This document shows positions 21,838 through 33,159 of a DNA stretch of 64,000 nt, one piece after another (position 1 is the first letter of the stretch; the number at the start of each line of letters is the position of its first letter). The stretch is from Apoda limacodes (lineage: Eukaryota; Arthropoda; Insecta; Lepidoptera; Limacodidae): NCBI GenBank assembly GCA_946406115.1, contig OX291544.1, forward strand, positions 34,861,521 through 34,925,520. The letters are read 5' to 3'. The notes below the pieces were generated by a model, which saw only the letters and a list, made by a program, of their open reading frames with translations, had not been told where the DNA came from and did not search any database. A program made the translations under genes and the position numbers.

Positions 21838-22140
21838 CCTTGTGCATTTCTATGTGGTATTCGAACGTAAACATTGTTATTAATTTAGGAATTATTATTA
21901 TCATTATTATTAAGGCTTTTATGATTTTATTTTTCCTTCATGCACATTTACGAATACCTAAACTTTCAGAAATTATCCTCTACCCAAAGTTTGTCTAGGA
22001 GAGATAGCTTACTAGCGATAAGACCGTTTTTTGTAGTATATCATTAATTGTTATTTGTTTTTTTTTTCTCTGTGTTTATGTGCAATAAAGTTTATTTCAT
22101 TCATTTTATAAGTTGGTCAGCTATTACTTGGTAACTTGTA
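21838..22140. other. AT-rich stretch with a LINE-like tail
   Basis: GTGCAATAAAGTTTATTTCA at 22080-22099 followed by TTCAT resembles the polyadenylation end of a LINE or SINE. No coding sequence precedes it. Confidence 0.35.
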
Positions 22141-22159
22141 AGCCTTCTTAGCTGTGACA

Positions 22160-22510
22160 ATTGACCTACATACTACTGCCGATTGGAGTTGCTCGACACC
22201 CATCGACCGCCTCCCCAGGTGATGGACAGGCGAAAGCCCCCAGATAAAGGGAAATCAAATACCTAGCGCAAACTAAAACTAGTAGATATGGGCGACTAGG
22301 CGTGCCTTGAGTATAGTAAGATGCGGCTTAAGGGATCTCACCCCGACAGAAAAGACAAATCTGAGAATCTGTCCCAATTAAAAAACTAAACTACCCCAGG
22401 AGGGTACCGCAGAATGCGGAGAATCCCTCTTTGTACATGATTGTGCAGATCCTGCAGAACTATATAAAGGTTGCCCTACGGATTCTAGTTAACCAAAATC
22501 TTCAGCAACC
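22160..22510 (+). mobile_element. fragment of a LINE 5'/ORF1-like cassette
   Basis: It shares a long run of similarity with 30740-31040 (opposite strand), including AAGATGCGGCTTAAGGGATCTC, here 22320-22341, and CTACCCCAGGAGGGTA. At 30740-31040 the cassette stands directly upstream of LINE3 RT sequence, so this is likely a detached LINE3-type 5' piece. The reading frame is broken here. Confidence 0.5.
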
Positions 22511-22930
22511 ACAACTAAAAAAAAAAAGATAGTAATAGCTTCCCAATTGACAGTCTGGTCTTTTTATGAACTGTGTTTTCCGGTGACACGCATTAGAGTA
22601 CAAAATAATAATCACAAAAAAATCCGATGACTAACCAAGGGTCTTAATCTTGCTCTTTTAAAAGAAAGTTACGCTTCCATTGCTTTTTATATAATAATAA
22701 AAATAAAAATACATACTTTCATACAATACACGCTTTTTATATAAAAATATAAGTAATTACGAAAAATACCAAAAATACAGTAATGTTCTAAAAAAATTCA
22801 TAGAATCAGCTCAAAATAAATGGAATTACGAATACATAGAAAATTCTAAGAATGCCTGCAAAGCCTCTTGGGATGTAATCAAAAATAATTCCAGCCATAA
22901 AAATTAGAATTCATACATAGAATCCATGAA

Positions 22931-24500
22931 CAAAGTCAAAGTCAAAATGTTTTATTTAAATTAGGATTTTACAATCACTTTTGAATCGTCAAAGTTATGA
23001 AATATTATTTTTTGAAATTCGGTTCACAATGTTGTTGATTTCTACCGAGAAGAATCGGGCAAGAAACTCAATAGTTACTCTTTTTAAAAAAATCATAAAA
23101 ACTAAAATACAATCAATGTTTTAAATAAAAAATTTAAGCTGTACAATTTTATATTATTTCCATTTCAATTTGGTTTAACTATGCATCCTGTCCCTTCATC
23201 TTCAGTCCCAAGGATTTTTATCATTTACATAGTCTGAAATATTGTAGTATGCTTTTCTACAAAGTACTTGTTTGATAAAAGATTTAAATTTTCTTATTAA
23301 TAGCTTTTGAATATTATTGGGAACTTTGTTGTAAAAGTGTATACATTGCCCCATAAAAGAGTTACTTATTTTGTGAACGTCACTTTTCTTGCTGAAACTA
23401 TTGATATTTTTATGTACATATAAAAGATTTTCATATATGTACTGCGACACTAAAGTTAAATATTTTACTTCCCTAAACCTATCCCTCAGAGATAATTTAT
23501 AAATAGCACGAATTGCCCTGTTTTGTAACAAAAATATTGTATTTACATCAGCAGCGCTACCCCACAATAGGATACCATATGTCATTAAACTATGGAAATA
23601 GCTAAAATATACTATTTTTGCAGTGTCGACATCGGTCAATTGTCTTATTTTCTTGATCGCATACACAGCAGAGCTAAGTTTTTTGGCTAGGTTATGAATA
23701 TGAGGACCCCATTGAAGTTTGCAGTCCAGCGTTATACCAAGAAAGACTGTTGAATTAACAAGTTCTAATTGCTCGAAATTAATATTAATACATGTCTGTA
23801 TATTAATACATTTGGTAATGTAAATTTAACACATTTGGTTTTTTTTTCATTGAGTAACAAATTATTAGCGTTAAACCAATTTTCAATTTTAGAAAGTGCA
23901 TTATTTAATTCATCATAACATGTCTGTCGTCTCTTAACTTTAAAAAGCAAAGAGGTGTCATCAGCAAATAAGACAATGTCATGGTTTTTTACATGATATG
24001 GGAGATCATTAATGTAAATAAGAAATAGAAAAGGACCTAAATTTGAGACCTGAGGGAATTCCATAGTGACTGCTGATCCCGGAGATGTTTCACCGTTGAA
24101 ATCTTTTTTCTGTACTCTGCTACTCATGTAGGAGGTCAAAAGGTCGAGAGTTTTGCCTCTCATACCATAGTGTGGCTTTCTGATGAGATTTTCATGTTGG
24201 AGCCAGTCAAATGCCTTAGATAAATCACAAAACACTCCAAGAGCATCATGCGAATCCTCCCAGGCGTTCTACATACATTTTTTAATAGTGCCACTCCTGC
24301 ATCGGTTGTGGAACGGCCTTTCATAAAGCCAAACTGGTTACTACTAAGTAGGTCATTAATACAGAAATGGCGTAACATTTGACAAAGTACGATTTTTTCA
24401 AAAACCTTACTGAGTACAGGTAGTATTGAAATAGGCCGAAAATTATTAGGGCCTGTTGAACTACCTGGTGTGGTTGAACAATCATGGAGTGTCAATCAAA
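22931..24500 (-). mobile_element. LINE4 copy A, inserted in LINE5
   Basis: A 5'-truncated LINE on the minus strand with the tail read here as CAAAGTCAAAGTC (22931). The flanks AATCCATGAA (22921-22930) and AATCCCCATGAA (24501-24512) look like a target duplication with small change. Coding pieces are 24160-24495 (NFRPISILPVLSKVFEKIV), 23765-24235 (DLSKAFD, FADD at about 23975) and 23202-23666 (C-terminal domain). The GVPQGS box is altered to EFPQVS. Confidence 0.87.
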
Positions 24501-24843
24501 AATCCCCATGAAATAGCAAACACATTTAATGACTAATTTATAGATTCTACGATCAATGAAGTATCTAATACAGGAAAAAGTAGAGATGAAAGTATAAATT
24601 GGTGCAATGCTAGCAAATTTTTTTACCCGTACGATGAACAAGAAGTAGTTAAAATAATAACATCTCTTAGCAATACAAATACCACTGGAATTGATAAAAT
24701 TTCGGCTAAAGTTTTAAAATTATGTGACAAAAATTATGAACTGACAAATGTGTTAACGTACCTCATAAACTTGTCTTTTACGGAAGGGAGATTTCCGACT
24801 ATCTATCGTAAAACCATTATTTAAAAAGGGCGACAACGATAAT

Positions 24844-25104
24844 GTGGGTGATTACAGGCCAGTTACTCTGGTATCAAACCTTTCAAAACTGTTTGGGAAA
24901 GCATTCTATGAAAGATTAATTGCATTTCTTGATAAATTTTATCTCAAAAATAAACAACAAAATGGTTTTCAGAAAGGGAAATCTACAAGTCTTGCCTGTT
25001 ATTCACATGTCGAAGAAGTATCCAAATGCATGGATGATAAAATATCAGTGACGGCAGTTTACTTTGACTTATCAAAAGCATTTGACTGTGTGTGTATGTC
25101 ATAA
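24844..25104 (+). pseudogene. LINE5 RT fragment
   Basis: It holds the fingers motif DYRPVTLVSNLSKLF and the first catalytic Asp in FDLSKAFD. The frame is lost after VCMS near 25100, and the next part (KCEIYGIRGSAYNWIKSYL) is read in another frame from 25064. A stop at 25253 precedes the GVPQGS box. Confidence 0.8.
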
Positions 25105-26079
25105 AAAATTGCTAAATAAATGTGAAATTTATGGCATTCGTGGCTCTGCGTACAATTGGATTAAAAGTTATTTAGAAAATAGAATGCAATATGTCCAAAT
25201 CGAAAAATTAAACAATAAACAGGAAACTACTCAGTATAAATCAAGAATCAGATAAATACAAAATGGTGTTCCACAAGGCAGTATACTTGGACCGATATTG
25301 TTTTTAATTTACATCAACGACCTGCCAAATATTAATAGTCACCACTGTAGGTACTCTGTTTGCGGATGACATATCTGTGGTAATAAAAAAGACAAAACAA
25401 GATTTGAAAAAGAAATAAATCAGACAGTTGAATTATTTAACCAATGGTTCAAACGCAATAATTTAACAATGAATTTAAAAAAAAAACAATTAGTATGCAA
25501 TTTCTAAACAAAAATGCAAGGCCCTTACAAGGAAATTAAGTGTAATGGCGAAATAATAAAAGAAGATAAATTTGTAATTGTTTTAGGTATAACTATTGAT
25601 AGTAATTTAACGTGGAAAATGCATGTGGATAAAATATGTAAAAAAATCAAAACAGCATTAGGTATGGGCTTTTGCTGTGGGGAAATTCTGTAAAAACCAA
25701 CCCTGTTTTTATTATTCAGAAAAATGCATAAGAGCAATGTGTGGTGTAAGACCTTGGGATTCATGTTAACCGTTATTTACCAAATTGGGAATTCTCACAC
25801 GCCCATGCATGTATATATATGAAGTGTCAATGTTTGTTAAAAAAAATATGCATTTGTTTTTTAAAAAAAGAAAGAAAACTGTAAATTTGACACAAGATAT
25901 CCTAATAAGCTAGTGATTTTTATGAAAAAAACTGTAATAGTATGGCTGTTCTTATCTTTAATAAAATACCCGACAATGTAAAAGACATGCCACTTAAAAT
26001 CTTTGTGGTTGATGAAAAAATGCTATTATTCAGTTAGAGTTCTTAGAAGTTAAAATGAAAAATATTTAAAATAGGATAA

Positions 26080-26302
26080 AAATTACGTGTCACGTTGTTT
26101 GTCCGCGATGGACTCCTAAACTACTAAACCGATTTTGATCAAACTTCGTAACTATCTGTTATTTGATCCGACTTAAAAGATAGGATATTTTTTATCTCGA
26201 TCTGTCAAGTGCGAGCCGGACTCGAGCACTTTAGGTAAAAAACCAACGTTTGCCGGGTTACAGAGGGACGGCAGCGGAACAACGTTCGCCGGGACCGCTA
26301 GT
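26080..26302 (+). mobile_element. Helitron 3' end fragment
   Basis: The segment with AAACCGATTTTGATCAAACTT, at 26127-26147, and a GC-rich end closing in ACCGCTAGT (26294-26302) is the form of lepidopteran Helitron 3' ends: a short stem (AGCGG...CCGCT) followed by CTAG before a T. No RepHel coding sequence is present, so it is a non-autonomous or truncated copy. A (TA)n run follows. Confidence 0.6.
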
Positions 26303-26873
26303 ATATATATATATAAATATAATTATTATTATTATTATCTACATTATTAATACCAATTTGTTATCTGATTTATAAATAAAAATAATTGAATAATTCTCTT
26401 TTCGTCATTTTTTATTTACTATTTGACATAAAATTACTATATAACTAACATTTATACAAGAAACATACTTACTGACAATTAGAATAAGTGATTATATTAT
26501 ATTGCAAAATGTATTTATATTGGTATTAAAAAGTCAATTGTGATTAGGTTATGTGAAAGTGTAATAAATAATGGGATATTTAGTAAAAAAAATGCAATTA
26601 TTTTTAAGGACTGAAGCCTGTTAGTTTGGCAATGTTTATAAAACTGTCAGTATTAAGATTTATTTTGTGTGTAAATGAATTTATTGTGTAATGTAAAATT
26701 AGTATTAGTACACCTACGTAGGTTAAATGTGGGTTAAATAAGATTTGCATGCTGCTATTTAGCAAAATGGACGACCAGATATTGTAATGTAAACAGCTAA
26801 TGTACTACACTCCATTTTATGCAAATAAAGCTTCATTCATTAATTTTATTACATATTTCTTAGAAAGAACTCA
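26303..26873. other. AT-rich intron sequence ending in a LINE-type 3' tail
   Basis: Microsatellite-like (ATT)n lies near 26325. The end, GCAAATAAAGCTTCATTCATT (26821-26841 region), looks like a LINE polyadenylation tail with a short repeat. No ORF is recognisable. Confidence 0.4.
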
Positions 26874-27425
26874 CCAGTGATAGACTCACAAACTCTTGAC
26901 GACCTACTCGTAACAAAACCAGTGACGGACTCAAAAACTGTTGCCGACCTACTCGTAACAGAACCAGTGACAGACTCAAACTCTTGACAACCTACTCGTA
27001 ACATAACCAGTAACAGACTCACAAATTCTTGACGACCTACTCGTAACAGAACAAGTGACAGACTCACAAACTCTTGACGACCTACTCGTAACAGAACAAG
27101 TGACAGACTCACAAACTCTTGACGACCTACTCGTGACAGAACCAGTGACAGACTCACAAACTCTTGACGACCTACTCGTATCAAAACCAGTGACAGATTC
27201 ACAAACTCTTGACGACCTACTCGTGTCAGATCCAGTGACAGACTCACAAACTCTTGACGACCTACTCGTAACAGAACCAGTGACAGACTCACAAACTCTT
27301 AACGACCTACTCGTATCAAAACCAGTGACAGACTCACAAACTCTTGACGACCTACTCTTAACAGAACCAGTGATAGACTCACAAACTCTTGACGACCTAC
27401 TTAACAGAACCAGTGACATACTCAA
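26874..27425. repeat. 45-bp minisatellite, about 12 units
   Basis: A head-to-tail array of a 45-bp unit beginning CCAGTGACAGACTCACAAAC and containing CTTGACGACCTACTCGT. Because 45 is a multiple of three, several frames stay open. One plus frame would give repeats of PVTDSQTLDDLLVTE. I see no gene context for translation. Unit-to-unit changes are mostly single bases (for example AACAGAA against ATCAAAA). Confidence 0.93.
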
Positions 27426-27539
27426 ACCACAAACCCCAAGCACGGAACAACGACCACTGCAACGAAAGGCAACGTGAACCTTCGAAAAAACGAAAAATAT
27501 GTGTATTCCACCTCCACCTCTACCTACCGTAACAATAAG

Positions 27540-27632
27540 GCACGAAAACAGGTTCCTTCAGAGTCTCGCCCCAAAAAGCCTGGTGAAGCAGTAATGGCTG
27601 CAATAGCCAATTGCAGTCAGTCAGAATAAAAA
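27540..27632 (+). mobile_element. LINE2 3' tail fragment
   Basis: It contains CCTTCAGAGTCTCGCCCC and AAGCAGTAATGGCTGCAATA and ends in a short A run (27629-27636). It matches the end of the LINE2 3' UTR at 13520-13590 (+) and 60666-60740 (-). Under 100 bp, a severely 5'-truncated insertion. Confidence 0.75.
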
Positions 27633-27659
27633 AAATGTTATATAAATGTATAATAATTA

Positions 27660-28085
27660 GGGAATATTTTTCTTTCTTACTCTGCGCATCCTGAGACACA
27701 TAGGCCTCCTCCAGAGTTTTCTTATGTGTTCTGTCCTGTGCTATTCTGGTCCAGAGGGGACCAGCAGCAGCTTTGATGTCGTCGACCCATCGCTTTCTAT
27801 GACGTCTTTTCCTTTTGTTTCCTCCTCTTGGTTGCCATTCCACCAACATTGTATTTCGTTTTTCCTTTTCATCTCTAACCATATATAAGGCATCCATATA
27901 TAAGGCATGGAAGTACGCAGGTGTTGAATAGCTTATTTTTGATGGACACTGGATATGATGTGTCCTTCATGATCTCCTTCAACTTCAGTAGGTTTTCCAA
28001 GAATTAGCAATTCGCTTATCAATTTCTTTTTCCATTTCGTTTTTGAAAGATATTATTTGGCCTAAGTATATATATTTTTTTGTTT
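27660..28085 (-). mobile_element. RTE-like LINE C-terminal relic
   Basis: The minus strand gives YLGQIISFKNEMEKEIDKRI, then after breaks FNTCVLPCLIYG, and the C-terminal box KRWVDDIKAAAGPLWTRIAQ with LEEAYVSQD. This order (YLG...I..RI, LPCLIYG, RW.DD....G..W...AQDR, LEEAY) is that of RTE-type LINEs common in insects. The segment between them is deleted, and the final residues of LIYG are repeated. Confidence 0.7.
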
Positions 28086-28181
28086 ATTAAAAAATGCGAT
28101 GTATGAAACACTTTACAAGGAGCGATCAAAAAGATTCCGGTATATGATATTTGAAATTGTAATTTCACGTTCATTTATTTT

Positions 28182-28530
28182 TTAAGCCATATTGACGGTA
28201 GCTGATCAGGTCGTGTTTTTCTAGGTATCTCAAAAGCTGTGTGTTGATCACACGCTCCATCACCTTGGAGAGGAGAGAGGTAATAGCGATAGGCCTGTAA
28301 TTCGATGGATATGATATATTCGATGACATAACTCAGGAGCACACTGCTTAAGCACCACTGCTGGTATACCGTCTGGCCCACTCGACTTATGAACGTCTAG
28401 AGAGATCAACGCCCGCCTGACCTCCCGCTGCGTTATGGAGATTTCCGGCATGGTCTTACCGCACCACGGTATAGTTGGTTGTATAGCGCCTTCATCATTC
28501 ATGTTCGAGTTCGAGGCAAAGAGATACCTT
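28182..28530 (-). mobile_element. LINE1 internal fragment
   Basis: It corresponds to LINE1 codons about 440-580. Peptides NDEGAI, TMPEISITQREVRRALISLD and VHKSSGPDGIPAVVLKQCA are followed by an internal deletion of about 120 bp near 28320 that removes the segment between ELC and IHRITGLSLL. Neither LINE1 end is present. Confidence 0.85.
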
Positions 28531-29149
28531 ACGAAATAGTATAATTACATTTTAGTAAAGCCTATTTAAGGTTTTTAGCAAAATGCATATATAAAACAAA
28601 GCTTATGTACGGTTAGTGAAATCAGCATGGAATACCTTCTCCTGTAACTTACTTGAAAATAAGCATGACATAGATAGGCACAGCGAAAAGTGTGTCCTAA
28701 ATTATTATGTTGTGTAAATATTAAGTAATTAATTATTCAAGGTTGGTTGGTGAAACAAATATTATATTATGTACATGGTTATGTAATAACATAGTTTTAT
28801 ATTATTTTATTCACCTTTATAATATTTATTTACGCAAACATACATCACATATGTACATATACACTATTATGATGATACAGTTTATATATTAATGATATTA
28901 GGATTAAGATATATTTTGTATAATAGTAAGTTTTTTTTTGTTATAATTATAATTAATGAGATATTATTTATTGGTTGGCTTGGTTAATAGATGTTATGTT
29001 GTAATATGTCTATATAAAATAACTATTATTCCTTAATATTTTACTCACATTTACATTTACACACACATTAAATCATATTTACATCCTTTTTTTTTTGTTC
29101 TTTTTATTTGTATTCGCGCATGTACATAAGTAGTTAACAGCATAGTTAT
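28531..29149. other. very AT-rich intron sequence
   Basis: No ORF or shared repeat seen. Confidence 0.45.
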
Positions 29150-29958
29150 CACTGTGTGTGTAGGTGTATTTTGTTTTTAACTTTTAACTTTGAATGTGTG
29201 TTCTGTTTACTTAAAGTGAAGAGATCCAGGTCGCTGAAAATCTCATTACAAACTTTCGGTAGTCGTTTCGAGATGACGTTACGTGCGAAATTGGTGGCTG
29301 CGGTTGGTACGTGCAGCAAGGGTGGTGGCCGGCGACGGGAGCGGCGTGCTGGGATATTGTATTTTATGCTCGCCACAGGCTCCGGACAGTCTATGTGGTT
29401 ACGGACTGTACAGAAAGCACGTCTAGCAATGTACGTCTGTCTTCCAGTGTCATTAAGTTATATGATTATCAAGTATCTTTATAGTTAGGTAAGGAGGATT
29501 TAAAGAAGCGAAAGTTTATGTGCTTAACAAATATCTTCTGTATGCGTTCTAAGCGATCTTTGTGTACAGTGTGCTGAGGGGACCAAATAGGACTGGCATA
29601 TTCCAATGGCAATATTGACGTATGCATAATACATAATTTTTAAAGTTTTTATGTCGTTAAAAGGTTTGCAAGTTCTTCTTATAAATCCTAAATTTTTGAA
29701 AGCTTTGTCAATAATCTAATCAATGTGGTCTGTTAATAGCATTTTTTCATCAAAGTGGATGCCTAAGTCTTTAACAATTGTCGTCCTTCGTATGCGAATG
29801 CCGTTAAAATTGTATTTAAACACAATGGGGTTCTTTTTGCGCGTGAAGCTAATACATTCGCATTTATCTATATTTACTGTTATGTTATTAGTAGAATAGA
29901 AGGCAAGCAAATTATTGAGATATGTGGAGACAGTCCTCATATGTCAAGATTTTATAAA

Positions 29959-30462
29959 TTATCTTTTTGTCGTCGGCGTATAGGTAGTAAGTGTTGAGAA
30001 AATTTGAAACACTGATATATCGTAGATGTATGCATAGTAGAATAAAGGTCCTAAATGTGATCCTTGTGGAATACCTGTTTTTACCTGGATATAATATGAC
30101 CTGTAGCCACCAATTACAACAGCCTGAGACCTATTACTCAGATAGGATTTAATCCAACGTAGCATGTCCCTGTGTATGCCAAGTTGTTGAAGTTTCCTAA
30201 GAAGGCAGACGTGGTCCACACGGTCGAAGGCTTTTTCGAAATCTGTGTTGACCACATCAACCTGACCACCACTATCCATGTTTGATAAAACATAATTAGA
30301 AAAACATGCAAAGTTAGTAACGGTGTAGCGGTTCTTTAGAAATCCGTGTTGTGTGATTGGTAATCCTTTACTTATATCTTTTCCTTCTGTATATTTGTTT
30401 CCGAGAAACGATACAAGAGGAATTGTTTGGGATAGCTTGATCCACCGCGCAAAGACTTCCAT
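29959..30462 (-). pseudogene. LINE3 reverse transcriptase fragment
   Basis: RT motifs in order: QHGFLKNRYTVTNF, then NTDFEKAFDRVDH with the first catalytic Asp (F.KAFD box), WIKSYLSNRSQAV, and TGIPQGSHLGPLFY (the GVPQGS box). The YADD strand should follow PLFYYAYIYD but the frame is lost there. Homologous sequence resumes at 29940 with LAFYSTNNITVNIDKCECIS and IVKDLGIHFDEKM. Confidence 0.82.
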
Positions 30463-30541
30463 ATAATATGATGGATGGAGGTCTGCTCAACTTCTTTTTT
30501 CTGGTTCATCTTCAGTTAGGTCTACTGGTAGTTCACTATAC

Positions 30542-31045
30542 CTATTGGTGGTTTTGATTTGGTGAGGGTGTCTGCGAGACCTTTTTTCTTTTGGGATTCC
30601 TAGTTGTAGGTACTCTTTGCCAGGTGGGCAGGGATGGTTCCTTCATTGCTTCGTAGCTTTCTTTCTCCTTTATTACTTCGCTGCTTTCTGTATCCTTTAG
30701 TAGCCTACTTTCCAAGGACACTGATTTTTGTCGGTTCCCCCCCCCCCAGAATTCGAGGGGCAGCCTGAACACAGTTCTGCAGTCCCTGCAGATATAAAAC
30801 AAAACTACCCTCCTGGGGTAGTTTTGAGCTGACAGCTTTGTCTTTTCTGTAGGGGAGAGATCCCTTAGGCCGCATCTTACAAGACTAAAGACACGCCCAT
30901 GCCTACTGGTTTTGGTTCGCACTAGGCATTTGATTTCCCTAGTACCTCCCATATCTGGGGGGCATTCCTCTATCCACCACCTGGGGACGCGGTTGATGGG
31001 AGTCCGGCAACTCCACACAACCTGGACTGCACTGCAGGCTTGCAT
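30542..31045 (-). pseudogene. 167-codon ORF1-like region of LINE3
   Basis: Open for 167 codons, with WWIEECPPDMGGTREIKCL, then CLVRTKTSRHGRVFSLVRCGL and a C-x2-C pair (ICRDCRT), then a lysine- and serine-rich tail. A diverged copy of the first 300 bp is at 22160-22510. The conservation and its place upstream of LINE RT suggest a LINE ORF1 or 5' leader. I do not recognise a named domain. Confidence 0.5.
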
Positions 31046-31680
31046 AAATTTTGAAGCATCTTGTTTAGAATTTCCAGCATTGAGATTATAAATACTCTAG
31101 AGACACCTAAACAAATTTGTGTCAAAAAGCGGGGCTACAAGCTAGATTTCCAGACATAGCTATTAAAAAGCATAGATAATTTCCACTGGATCCCTAATAA
31201 GATATTGTTTCTGCCAATTTTTGCATTTCATTTGTGTGTGTTAGGTAGGGTTGCGAGATGGACAGGAAATCTGAGATGGTGCAAATGGTTGGTTTGTCCT
31301 TTCAATTCCAACAGTTATTCAGCCTTTTGAATAATTTATGGATGAAAGAGCAAAACAAAATGTCCATAGATTTAATAAAGTCTGAACTGCAGACTCACAT
31401 AGATTTTAAAGCATCTTGTTTAGAAATAATGTCTGTTCTGTAAAGCCCTGACAGAGAATGGCTTCAAAATAGGGCAAAATCCAGTAACAAATATTTCAAG
31501 TCGTTGGTTTAATTACTGAGCTAGGGATGGCAACCTGTGATCAACTAATCAAATAGTTGATTTTTTAGGCCCAAAAAATTGAGTTTTTAAATCAATATAC
31601 AGTATTGAATTGATACAATAACTCAATGTTTCACTCTTGAAAATCATGATTTGTTTTTTTTTGTTTTGGTAAGAACCTTA
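31046..31680 (+). other. intron sequence with an unidentified 61-codon ORF
   Basis: ORF 31258-31443 (MDRKSEMVQMVGL..., ending in SCLEIMSVL) has a segment HIDFKASCLEI that also appears, diverged, at about 31030-31075. I do not recognise it. A fragment of a transposase C-terminus is possible but unproven. A block TAATTTCCACTGGATCCCTA at about 31166 recurs near 33836 and 35650. Confidence 0.3.
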
Positions 31681-32050
31681 CAGTAAAAGTTCCTTATTAG
31701 CGGGGAATACGTTCCATAAATATGCTGCGAATACAGAAACTGTGAATATGGAATGGAAATTTATATGGGATTATGGGATATGTTCCTAGGTTGATTCCTT
31801 GACATTAATGAGCGTGATGTGGACGTAAACAACTCTCCAAGGCGTAAACTCTCCAAGGATCAAGCATTTCTATTTTCACTTTAAGCGGTAACACAGTTTT
31901 ATTTTTCGAAACTCCTTTCTCATTTTTTTAGTCGACATTACAAATCAGGAAGACAGCGGTATAGACGAATATAGGAATGGGGTTGCATTTTTTTAATCCA
32001 CGGATAGTGAAAATGCGAATGAAGGAAGTGCAAATAAGGAGCTTTTACTG
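31681..32050. mobile_element. pogo/Tigger-like MITE
   Basis: Inverted ends CAGTAAAAGTTCCTTATT (31681) and AATAAGGAGCTTTTACTG (ending 32050) are flanked by TA on both sides (31679-31680, 32051-32052). CAGT ends with TA duplication are typical of Tc1/mariner-pogo elements. At 370 bp it has no transposase. Confidence 0.75.
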
Positions 32051-32052
32051 TA

Positions 32053-32900
32053 TATACAATTAGTTGAATGTATATGTATGATTTTACAGATAAGAGATCA
32101 TTTATTATGTTACCTTTCTTTTTTCTCATAAACTGAATTTAAATTCTACATTATAAATGCAAACTTGAAAAAAAAATCAATCTTTTCCACCTTAATTTTT
32201 TTTGTGAATCGATACATCAGCTTATGATTTGGATTGATTTAAAAATGGATCTTTTTTGGAAAGAATTGTAATCCCTACACTGACCCAAAATGATTGTGGT
32301 TTTAATATTTGAGTTTAATCAATAAGCAAAAGAGAGGTTTTTAGTTTTTGTTTTAAAAGTGGTTTTTAAGTTTAATATTTGATTTTCTACTATTCAGACT
32401 CGGCTCATTCGAGCAAGCAAGCAATCTCAATTTTTGTGTTAAGTTTGATTCTCATATGTGATAAGAGAGCTAATGTTGTTATTACACCAAATATTTATTG
32501 AATAAACAAACAATTATGTTTTACCAAAAGTTTTATTTAATGAATAAGTTTTAAAAGCAAGATGCGGAAATACACTGGTATGAGTAATGTAGGTAGGTAA
32601 GTTATTTTTTACAATAGATATAATTGTATGATTGTAAAATAACAAAAGCGATTTACAAAAATTATTATATATTTTGTATGTTATGGAAATAAAATGCCTG
32701 TATCTAGCAACCCTAGTGTTAGAGATGCTTTTTTATTGTTTAAGACATTTTTATATGCAAAAATAGCTCATGCCCATAAATATTAACCAATTAGCGGAGC
32801 CAAATTAGCTGTTACAGCAGACACACAGATCCTATATGGATTTCGCCTTTTTTTCATTCGGACGTAAAGAATCCTTAAAACAGAATGAAGAATAACTTAC
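32053..32900. other. AT-rich intron 2 sequence next to exon 2
   Basis: No element, snoRNA box pair or ORF recognised. Confidence 0.4.
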
Positions 32901-33159
32901 CCATGAATCCAGCTGGATATGTGGGGTCTGTTCTCACTTTGCCGTCAACTTTGATGAGCCGCTGCTTAACGATTTTCAGCACTTCGTTGCCGGTGAGCGC
33001 GTACTTGAGGCGATTTCGAAGGAAAATGACCAGCGGCAAGCACTCTCGCAGTTTGTGTGGCCCAGTGGACGGTCGAGGCGCGTATACGCCGCCCAGCTTG
33101 TCTAACATCCATGCCTTAGGAGCGTTCAAACGCTTCAAATGTTTCTTGGGACCTCGAGC
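32901..33159 (-). CDS. RpS4: ribosomal protein S4 (eS4), exon 2
   Basis: The exon encodes residues 2-87 of eS4. It starts GCT CGA GGT ([11 protein letters not shown]) right after the acceptor GCTTTTAG and continues [39 protein letters not shown] and [16 protein letters not shown]. It ends in one extra base before a GTAAGT donor, phase 1. Length and boundaries are the same as I recall for animal RPS4 genes. This region includes the N-terminal domain and the start of the S4 RNA-binding domain ([13 protein letters not shown]...). No stop or frameshift, so it looks like the functional gene rather than a processed copy, which would lack introns. Confidence 0.95.

Larger units (their letters stand above)
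22735..26040 (+). mobile_element. LINE5 relic, split by LINE4
   Basis: Plus-strand LINE remains: a pre-RT segment (FIESAQNKWNYEYIENS, about 22795) before the insertion and the RT domain after it. RT phrases are [62 protein letters not shown] (25259-25318) and a broken active-site strand near 25350. The C-terminal part to about 26040 has many stops. Several frameshifts and stops make it non-functional. Confidence 0.82.
29150..31045 (-). mobile_element. LINE3 relic
   Basis: A minus-strand LINE with the 5'/ORF1-like cassette at 30542-31045, RT at 29959-30462, a palm and thumb piece at 29716-29940 and a C-terminal piece at 29149-29376. The RT-ORF1 spacing is short, so EN and most of the N-terminal half of ORF2 are deleted. 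A frame break at about 29980 removes the FADD box region. Confidence 0.8.
18568..32900 (-). other. RpS4: RpS4 intron 2 (14.3 kb), filled with mobile elements
   Basis: It is bounded by a GTAAGT donor at 32900 and the CAG acceptor at 18568, with matching phase 1 on both sides. It holds a hAT relic, LINE1, LINE2, LINE3, LINE4, LINE5 and RTE-like pieces, a Helitron end, a 45-bp minisatellite and a MITE, in both orientations. I looked for C/D snoRNA boxes next to the exons and found no convincing pair. Confidence 0.85.

Noticed and set aside
26874..27425. Minisatellite as a CRISPR array
   Set aside because: Units are contiguous 45-bp repeats without unique spacers, and the DNA is eukaryotic.
28531..29149. 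Short AT-rich ORFs in AT-rich stretches
   Set aside because: Composition explains them; no conserved phrase.
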